Source: an uncultured Desulfomonile sp.
Lineage (GTDB): Bacteria > Desulfobacterota > Desulfomonilia > Desulfomonilales > Desulfomonilaceae
Assembly: GCA_903853735.1 (NCBI GenBank)
Contig: CAINUH010000030.1
Coordinates: forward strand, 1-6,548
Direction of reading: 5' to 3'
DNA length: 6,548 nt
The notes below the pieces were generated by a model. The model was given only the letters and a program-made list of their open reading frames with translations, had not been told where the DNA came from and made no database searches. How positions within the stretch are numbered: the stretch's first letter is position 1; each line of letters starts with the position of its first letter. Both the position numbers and the translations under genes were made by a program. Of the stretch, positions 1 to 4,323 are shown piece after piece.

Positions 1-690
1 GGTTAGGCCCTCCTCCAGGCCTCTAATGAACATGAGATCCACATCCGATGAAAAATTGAGTTCGCGGCCCGACACTTTTCCCATTCCTATTACAGCAAAC
101 CCGATATCATTGTTTGATTTGTCAGGAGACCCATGTTTCAACACTAATCCTCTGTAGTGAAAACTGACGGCCGCTTGAGTACATGCGCACGCCAGATCGG
201 AAAGTTCTCCCATGATTTCACGAATGTCGGCGGTAGCCGTCAGGTCTCTGCATCCTATCCGAAGGTATTCTTCTTCTTTATACAGGCGCAGAATTCGATC
301 AAAGTCCGGAGTCTTTTCGGTCCCTGCAATCAGTATTTCAAGTTCATTTTTTTGTATAAGATGCGTCTTACCTATCAAACGTCCACCTTGCACAAATATT
401 GACTGAAGAAGTGTCGGGTTACGTCGCATTGCCGAAAACAAGAAGTTTGAACCGGCCAAAGTAACCAGAAAGGGACTTCGGATTGACTGGTTCGCGAGAA
501 TGAGCAGTGTTGTCGAGGCGCTGTCCCCGGTAAGGAGATCGTCGATTCTCATAGCGGTAGTTTTTGGATTGGGAGTGTCCTGAAGCTCTACAACAAGTTG
601 TTCTTCCGTACAGGGCAACAGTTTTGACACCGAGTCCGATAAATGCGGACAGTTGCTCCTAATGTATGTCAGCAGGTCGTTAGCGTCCAT
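1..690 (-). CDS. glnE: Glutamine synthetase adenylyltransferase / adenylyl-removing enzyme, N-terminal part (cut by window edge)
   Basis: This is the first 230 codons of GlnE, the cytoplasmic enzyme that adds AMP to and removes AMP from glutamine synthetase, tuning nitrogen assimilation. The frame is open from the ATG at 690 to the window edge. Family signatures are visible: a helical segment with RRNPTLLQSIF near residues 104-114, the CRDLTATADIREIMGELSDLA stretch (residues 147-167), and the nucleotidyltransferase core GMGKVSGREL followed by FSSDVDLM, giving the metal-binding pair Asp216 and Asp218. This is the N-terminal, adenylyl-removing half; the second transferase domain lies outside the window. 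The E. coli pair is, from memory, Asp173/Asp175, so this protein has about 43 extra N-terminal residues. An in-frame TGA lies 14 codons upstream and no other ATG intervenes, which fixes the start, although no good ribosome binding site precedes it. It follows purM by 90 bp in the same direction. Confidence 0.93.
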   Translation of the reverse strand, partial: MDANDLLTYIRSNCPHLSDSVSKLLPCTEEQLVVELQDTPNPKTTAMRIDDLLTGDSASTTLLILANQSIRSPFLVTLAGSNFLFSAMRRNPTLLQSIFVQGGRLIGKTHLIQKNELEILIAGTEKTPDFDRILRLYKEEEYLRIGCRDLTATADIREIMGELSDLACACTQAAVSFHYRGLVLKHGSPDKSNNDIGFAVIGMGKVSGRELNFSSDVDLMFIRGLEEGLT

Positions 691-780
691 GTTTGCTTGG
701 ATGAGAGACAGCTCATAGCAGCGTTTGAATCAAGATAGCTCGAGACTTCATGACAGCCGACATCGAAAGGTCTTTTCCGA

Positions 781-1824
781 TTAGACAAACAGCACACCTT
801 CTGAAGCCTCGGGACGCGCGTCAATTTCACCGATCGGCCAGGCCAGAAGACTAAGGTTCTTGAGTTTTCCCAGAGCCTCATCAGCCTGGTCATGTGGCAG
901 AACTAATACTAAACCCACACCCATGTTGAAAGTTTGAAACATCTCTCTGTGGTCAAGGCCGGCCTCTCTCTGGAGTATTTGAAAGATGGGCGGCGGCTCC
1001 CAGGAATCTTTTCGTATGACCGCCCTGCACCCCTCTGGAATGACCCTGGGAATGTTGCCGAAAAATCCTCCACCGGTAATGTGGGCCATGGCATTCACCT
1101 GAACAGCCTTGAGCAGGTCAAGTATCGGTTTCACATAGATGGCTGTCGGAGTGAGCAGAACCTCTCCGAGAGGTTTTCCCAAATCTCCGAGGGAGGATTC
1201 CAGAGAATAGCCTTTGCGTTCCAGAAGAACCTTGCGTACAAGACTAAAGCCGTTACTGTGGAGACCCGATGAAGCTATTCCCAGGACAACGTCACCCGGC
1301 CGGACCTTTGACCCGTCCACGGAATTGAAAGTGTCTACTATTCCCACGCAGAAACCAGCCAAATCATATTCGCCGGGCGCATAAAAATCGGGCATCTCGG
1401 CTGTTTCTCCGCCTATAAGGGCGCAGCCCGCCATCAGGCACCCGTCAGCGATCCCGGAAATCACGGCTCTGATGGTGTCTGCGTTGATTGCCCCAGTAGC
1501 AAAATAGTCCAGAAAAAATAGTGGTTCAGCCCCTGTGACCAAGATGTCGTTCACGTTCATGGCCACCAGATCGATGCCCACAGTATCGTGAACCCCTGTA
1601 AGAAAAGCTATTTTCAGTTTAGTTCCAACCCCGTCCGTAGTCGCCACCAGCACCGGGTCACGGTAGTGGTTCCATCTCGGGCCAAAAAGAGCGCTGAACC
1701 CGCCCATTTTCCCGATGACTTCCGGCCGAAAAGTGGATCTGATGCGGTCGGCCAAAGAGCCTATCACCTTGTCGGCCAGTTCGATATCAACGCCGGCATC
1801 CTTATACGTAATTTTTCCTGTCAT
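781..1824 (-). CDS. purM: Phosphoribosylformylglycinamidine cyclo-ligase (AIR synthetase)
   Basis: PurM uses ATP to close formylglycinamidine ribonucleotide into aminoimidazole ribonucleotide, the fifth step of de novo purine synthesis, in the cytoplasm. The 347-residue product matches the usual length (E. coli about 345) and is collinear with the family throughout. The N-terminal ITYKDAGVDI, then RPEVIGKMGGFSALFG (33-48), TDGVGTKLKIA (63-73, with conserved Asp64), GIDLVAMNVNDILVTGAEP (83-101), GGETAEMPDFY (138-148), SSGLHSNGFSLVRK (185-198), HITGGGFFGNIPR (248-260) and FNMGVG (299-304) are all intact, so the enzyme should be active. The ATG at 1824 is 7 bp beyond the stop codon of the deaminase gene, so the two are very likely co-transcribed and perhaps translationally coupled; the ribosome binding site is weak. 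No strong terminator follows before glnE. Confidence 0.98.
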   Translation of the reverse strand: MTGKITYKDAGVDIELADKVIGSLADRIRSTFRPEVIGKMGGFSALFGPRWNHYRDPVLVATTDGVGTKLKIAFLTGVHDTVGIDLVAMNVNDILVTGAEPLFFLDYFATGAINADTIRAVISGIADGCLMAGCALIGGETAEMPDFYAPGEYDLAGFCVGIVDTFNSVDGSKVRPGDVVLGIASSGLHSNGFSLVRKVLLERKGYSLESSLGDLGKPLGEVLLTPTAIYVKPILDLLKAVQVNAMAHITGGGFFGNIPRVIPEGCRAVIRKDSWEPPPIFQILQREAGLDHREMFQTFNMGVGLVLVLPHDQADEALGKLKNLSLLAWPIGEIDARPEASEGVLFV

Positions 1825-1831
1825 CTTTCAG

Positions 1832-3172
1832 TCAAAGCTCACGCTTTCCTAAGTTAAGATCTTCAGAAATTTCACAACCCTTCATCCGGGCCAGAGTTTG
1901 AATTTCTTTTTCGTCCACTGTGGTTACGCGTCCTCGATCCACCACAATTCTTCCATTTACTATTACATCGCGTACATCGGAACCCCTTGCAACGTATACC
2001 AGGTGAGAAATTACGTCATATATTGGAGTCAGATGGGGGCGGTCCAAGTCTATAACTATCACATCAGCCTGTTTTCCTTCAGCAAGGGAACCGATTTTAT
2101 CCTCCATGCCGAGGACTCGGGCTCCGTCTGTTGTGGCCATACAAAGGACCGTACGGGCGTCTAAAGCCTCTGGATTTCCTGTAATCAGTTTTGCCATGAA
2201 CGAAGCGGAACGCATTTCTTCAAATAAATCCAGATTATTATTACTCGCTGGTCCGTCGGTCCCAATACCAGTGGTTATTCCGAGACGAACCATGTCTTGG
2301 ATGGGGGCCGCCCCGGAAGCCATTTTCATATTGCTCTCCGGGCAGTGAACCACCTTCGTGCCGGATTCGGCCAAAATTTCCTTTTCCTGATCCGACAAAT
2401 GAATCGCGTGTACAGCCACAAATCTGTCGCCCAACACTCCGGCATGTTTCAAGTACTCTACCGGCCGTAAACCATAACGGCTCAGGATTTCTGAAATCTC
2501 CCAGGGTGTTTCGGAAACGTGTGAAAACAGAAGTGCATTATTCTGCACGGCAAAATCAGCGGCGGCCTGGAACGTCTGGGGACTGCAAAGATATGGGGAA
2601 TGACAGAAAAGAGCCGGGGTGATCAGCGGGTCATCCGGGCACGCGGCAAGGAAGTCTTTGACTCTGTGCCGCCAGGACCCTGGGGAAGGGGCGTCGGGCG
2701 TCGGGACGTCAAGTATGCCTTGCGCGATAACAGCGCGCAGGCCCACGGCTTTTGCCGCTTTGGCAGCCTGTTCCATGAAGAAATAGGCGTCGGCAAAAGT
2801 GGTTATCCCATTTAGAGCCATCTCTACGGCAGACAGGGCAGTCCCAAGATAGACAAAATCCGCGTTAACATGTTTGCTTTCCGAGGGGAAAATGTAGTCG
2901 TTAAGCCAACGATCCAGAGTAGAATCGTCTGCGACTCCTCGAAGCAGTCCCATGGCAGCATGCGTATGACAATTGATCAGGCCGGGCATTATCAGGCAGT
3001 TGGTACAATCTATAATCGTCTTCTCGCCTGGAATCCATTCAGAGGCAACGTTTACTCCGACCAGTTTGTCCCCTTGAATCACTGTGGCATCGTGCTTCAA
3101 AACATCCGGATGCGCCGGATCAGCCAGTATCAGCCCGTTGACAAGTGCTATTGGAATCTCATGGGAACACAT
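1832..3172 (-). CDS. mtaD: 5-methylthioadenosine / S-adenosylhomocysteine deaminase (amidohydrolase)
   Basis: This is a 446-residue zinc amidohydrolase of the ATZ/TRZ, MTA/SAH deaminase group, which removes the 6-amino group of methylthioadenosine or S-adenosylhomocysteine to give the inosine analogue. Visible metal ligands are His69 and His71 (PGLINCHTH), His218 (FSHVSET) and Asp306 (GTDGP). Compared from memory with the Thermotoga maritima enzyme TM0936, the substrate contacts fall at the same spacings: Glu98 (Glu84 there), His191 (His173) and the catalytic Glu221 (Glu203). HAIHLSDQE (255-263), HCPESNMKMASG (276-287) and SNNNLDLFEEM are typical of the family, and a C-terminal beta-sandwich part ends in DVIVNGRIVVDRG. 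No signal peptide is seen, so it is cytoplasmic. It sits 220 bp after the phosphorylase and 7 bp before purM. The start lacks a clear ribosome binding site. Related amidohydrolases act on guanine, cytosine or triazines; the residue pattern favours MTA/SAH, but the true substrate (also adenosine or 5'-deoxyadenosine) is inferred. Confidence 0.9.
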   Translation of the reverse strand: MCSHEIPIALVNGLILADPAHPDVLKHDATVIQGDKLVGVNVASEWIPGEKTIIDCTNCLIMPGLINCHTHAAMGLLRGVADDSTLDRWLNDYIFPSESKHVNADFVYLGTALSAVEMALNGITTFADAYFFMEQAAKAAKAVGLRAVIAQGILDVPTPDAPSPGSWRHRVKDFLAACPDDPLITPALFCHSPYLCSPQTFQAAADFAVQNNALLFSHVSETPWEISEILSRYGLRPVEYLKHAGVLGDRFVAVHAIHLSDQEKEILAESGTKVVHCPESNMKMASGAAPIQDMVRLGITTGIGTDGPASNNNLDLFEEMRSASFMAKLITGNPEALDARTVLCMATTDGARVLGMEDKIGSLAEGKQADVIVIDLDRPHLTPIYDVISHLVYVARGSDVRDVIVNGRIVVDRGRVTTVDEKEIQTLARMKGCEISEDLNLGKREL

Positions 3173-3265
3173 CAGGTTTGCCGAGCACTTCTGTGAGCAG
3201 AAATTCTTAAGTTGCCGGTAACAATGAACTCACCGAAATCGAATAGGAGGGAAAGACAAAAACGT

Positions 3266-3282
3266 GGCAAAATTTTCTCCAC
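3266..3282 (-). promoter_or_regulatory. Sigma-54-like (-24/-12) motif upstream of the deaminase gene
   Basis: The minus strand reads GTGGAGAAAATTTTGCC, with TGG and TTGC at the exact GG-N10-GC spacing of sigma-54 promoters. It lies about 95 bases before the deaminase start. The CAC part of the -24 box does not match, and no activator site could be identified, so this may be chance. Confidence 0.25.
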
Positions 3283-3313
3283 AATTCTTTCAATTTTGAT
3301 TTTGACGGAAATT

Positions 3314-3330
3314 CTTGGCGGCTAGCCAAG
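3314..3330 (-). terminator. Weak candidate terminator after the phosphorylase gene
   Basis: CTTGGC and GCCAAG form a 6-bp perfect inverted repeat with a 5-base loop, about 63 bases beyond the phosphorylase stop codon. Only a short AATTT follows on the minus strand, so this is a weak intrinsic terminator at best, or an mRNA-stabilising hairpin. The inner GGCTAGCC is itself an 8-bp palindrome and could be a protein-binding site. Confidence 0.3.
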
Positions 3331-3392
3331 TACATTGGGTCATGGACAAATTGTGGCGTCAGGAGTTCAGGGGGTGTTATTGATCATAGGGA

Positions 3393-4223
3393 TTATCTTG
3401 CTACGGCCCGACGGAGCGTTTCCTCCAGAACAGCAGCCAACTTTGGTTCCACCGTGGACGCATTTGCCATGACTTTTTCTATGGAGATGGGTTCCATGCA
3501 ATCGGGCAGATTAACATTGGTTATAGCCGCCATAACCAATGTCCTGAATCCTATCTGTCGGGCCACAATTACTTCCGGCGCCGTGCTCATGCCAACAGCG
3601 TCCGCACCGAGAAGCTTGAGCATCCGCGTTTCCGAAGGCGTTTCCAGGCTTGGACCTGATACGGCTGCGTATACCCCGTAACGAACAGGGATCTTCAAAT
3701 CACGTGCTGCCTGTCCTGCCACGTGTATGAGTTCCCGGTCATACGGGCGGCTCATATCTGGAAATCTGGGGCCAAACCTCTCATCGCTCACACCCCTGAG
3801 CGGATTATCTCCCTGGAGGTTTATGTGATCAGTCACGATCATTACATCACCAGCCCGAACAAAAGGATTAATCCCACCCGCCGCGCTGTTGATAAACAGC
3901 AATTCGGCCCCCAGTTCTCTCATGACACGCACAGGCAGAGTCACCTCTTGAAGGCTGTATCCCTCGTAAAAATGCAAGCGGCCCTGCATTACCACAATAT
4001 TAACGTCAGCCAGAGTTCCGAAAAGGAGGTTACCCTCGTGGCCTTTTACGGTGGATACTGGAAAATGAGGAATCAGGCTGTAGGGTATCTTTTCGGTAAT
4101 CCGTATCCGCCCAGAGACACCTCCGAGTCCGGTGCCCAGTATCAAAGCGGCTACCGGGACTGAAGCCGTCTTGGCGCGAAGAAATCCCGCCGCGTCTTTC
4201 ATAGCGTCATACAGATTCGTCAT
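3393..4223 (-). CDS. Purine nucleoside phosphorylase family enzyme, possibly 5'-methylthioinosine phosphorylase
   Basis: This 276-residue protein belongs to the trimeric PNP/MTAP family, which splits a purine nucleoside with phosphate into free base and sugar-1-phosphate. Phosphate-site motifs are GTGLGG (30-35), GRLHFYEGYS (81-90, Arg82 and His84) and GMST (Ser213). The base pocket has Glu194 (PSLETP) and Asn236 (ITN), matching human Glu201 and Asn243, so a 6-oxopurine such as hypoxanthine is expected rather than adenine. The PNP His that binds the ribose 5'-OH (human His257, usually in LSHxEV) is Ile248 here (ISIEKV), and Thr31 replaces the usual PNP Ser; both are MTAP-like. With the deaminase downstream this suggests methylthioinosine as substrate; ordinary inosine/guanosine is the alternative. 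A TTG at 4259 would add MLLLSLLSYNGF, but that codon lies inside a hairpin and the ATG at 4223 gives the normal family length, so the ATG is preferred. Confidence 0.93.
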   Translation of the reverse strand: MTNLYDAMKDAAGFLRAKTASVPVAALILGTGLGGVSGRIRITEKIPYSLIPHFPVSTVKGHEGNLLFGTLADVNIVVMQGRLHFYEGYSLQEVTLPVRVMRELGAELLFINSAAGGINPFVRAGDVMIVTDHINLQGDNPLRGVSDERFGPRFPDMSRPYDRELIHVAGQAARDLKIPVRYGVYAAVSGPSLETPSETRMLKLLGADAVGMSTAPEVIVARQIGFRTLVMAAITNVNLPDCMEPISIEKVMANASTVEPKLAAVLEETLRRAVAR

Positions 4224-4229
4224 GAAACC

Positions 4230-4259
4230 GTTATATGATAATAACGACAACAAAAGCAA
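4230..4259 (-). promoter_or_regulatory. Possible sigma-70-type promoter of the phosphorylase gene
   Basis: On the minus strand TTGCTT (4259-4254) is followed after 18 bases by TATAAC (4235-4230). The -10-like box ends six bases before the ATG at 4223, which would place transcription start at or next to the start codon. The -10 match is good (5 of 6) but the -35 match is poor, and the region is AT-rich, so chance is a real alternative. Confidence 0.25.
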
Positions 4260-4269
4260 GACGGCTTGC
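4246..4269 (-). terminator. Candidate intrinsic terminator between cyclase and phosphorylase
   Basis: On the minus strand GCAAG-CCGT-CTTGC forms a 5-bp stem with a 4-base loop, followed at once by the T-rich run TTTTGTTGT. It lies about 55 bases beyond the cyclase stop codon and just before the phosphorylase ATG. The stem is short and the tract interrupted, so termination may be partial. If real, it separates the cyclase transcript from the purine genes and argues against the TTG start at 4259, which falls within the stem. Confidence 0.4.
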
Positions 4270-4296
4270 GTGGATAAATAAGGGCCGGGTTTGAAT

Positions 4297-4310
4297 CAGG
4301 GGAGACCCTG
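4297..4310 (-). other. Small hairpin just after the cyclase stop codon
   Basis: CAGGG and CCCTG form a perfect 5-bp inverted repeat around a 4-base loop, 14 bases after the cyclase stop codon. No T tract follows on either strand, so it is not a classical terminator; it could protect the 3' end of the cyclase mRNA or be incidental. Confidence 0.25.
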
Positions 4311-4323
4311 TCTGAATCTATAC

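Larger units (their letters stand above)
3173..3392. other. Intergenic region between phosphorylase and deaminase genes
   Basis: This 220-bp gap has no credible coding frame; the longest minus-strand frames noticed are about 17 codons. It holds the weak hairpin at 3314-3330, an imperfect AT-rich inverted repeat GTGG...CCAC at 3264-3282 and the sigma-54-like motif over it. No known riboswitch (SAM, SAH, purine) was recognised by eye. A promoter for deaminase-purM would be expected here. Confidence 0.5.

Noticed and set aside
157..406. Two overlapping plus-strand frames of 81 and 64 codons
   Set aside because: Both are opposite glnE, whose minus-strand reading frame carries clear family motifs through the same bases.
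764..780. Short inverted repeat just after the purM stop codon
   Set aside because: The stem is about five pairs including a G-U, and no T tract follows, so it does not qualify as a terminator.
669..893. Minus-strand frame of 74 codons spanning the purM-glnE junction
   Set aside because: It is out of frame with both purM and glnE and overlaps the coding ends of both; no motif or ribosome binding site supports it.
3209..3225. Near-palindrome GTTGCCGGTAAC upstream of the deaminase gene
   Set aside because: It is only 12 bases with a central mismatch and no spacer, occurs once, and matches no operator I can name.
3173..3392. Possible SAM/SAH or purine riboswitch before the deaminase gene
   Set aside because: The gene's function made this worth looking for, but I could not find the conserved core sequences or paired helices of those classes.
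3723..4163. Plus-strand open frame of 146 codons
   Set aside because: It is antisense to the phosphorylase, whose family motifs are continuous here; the translation shows no domain-like pattern.
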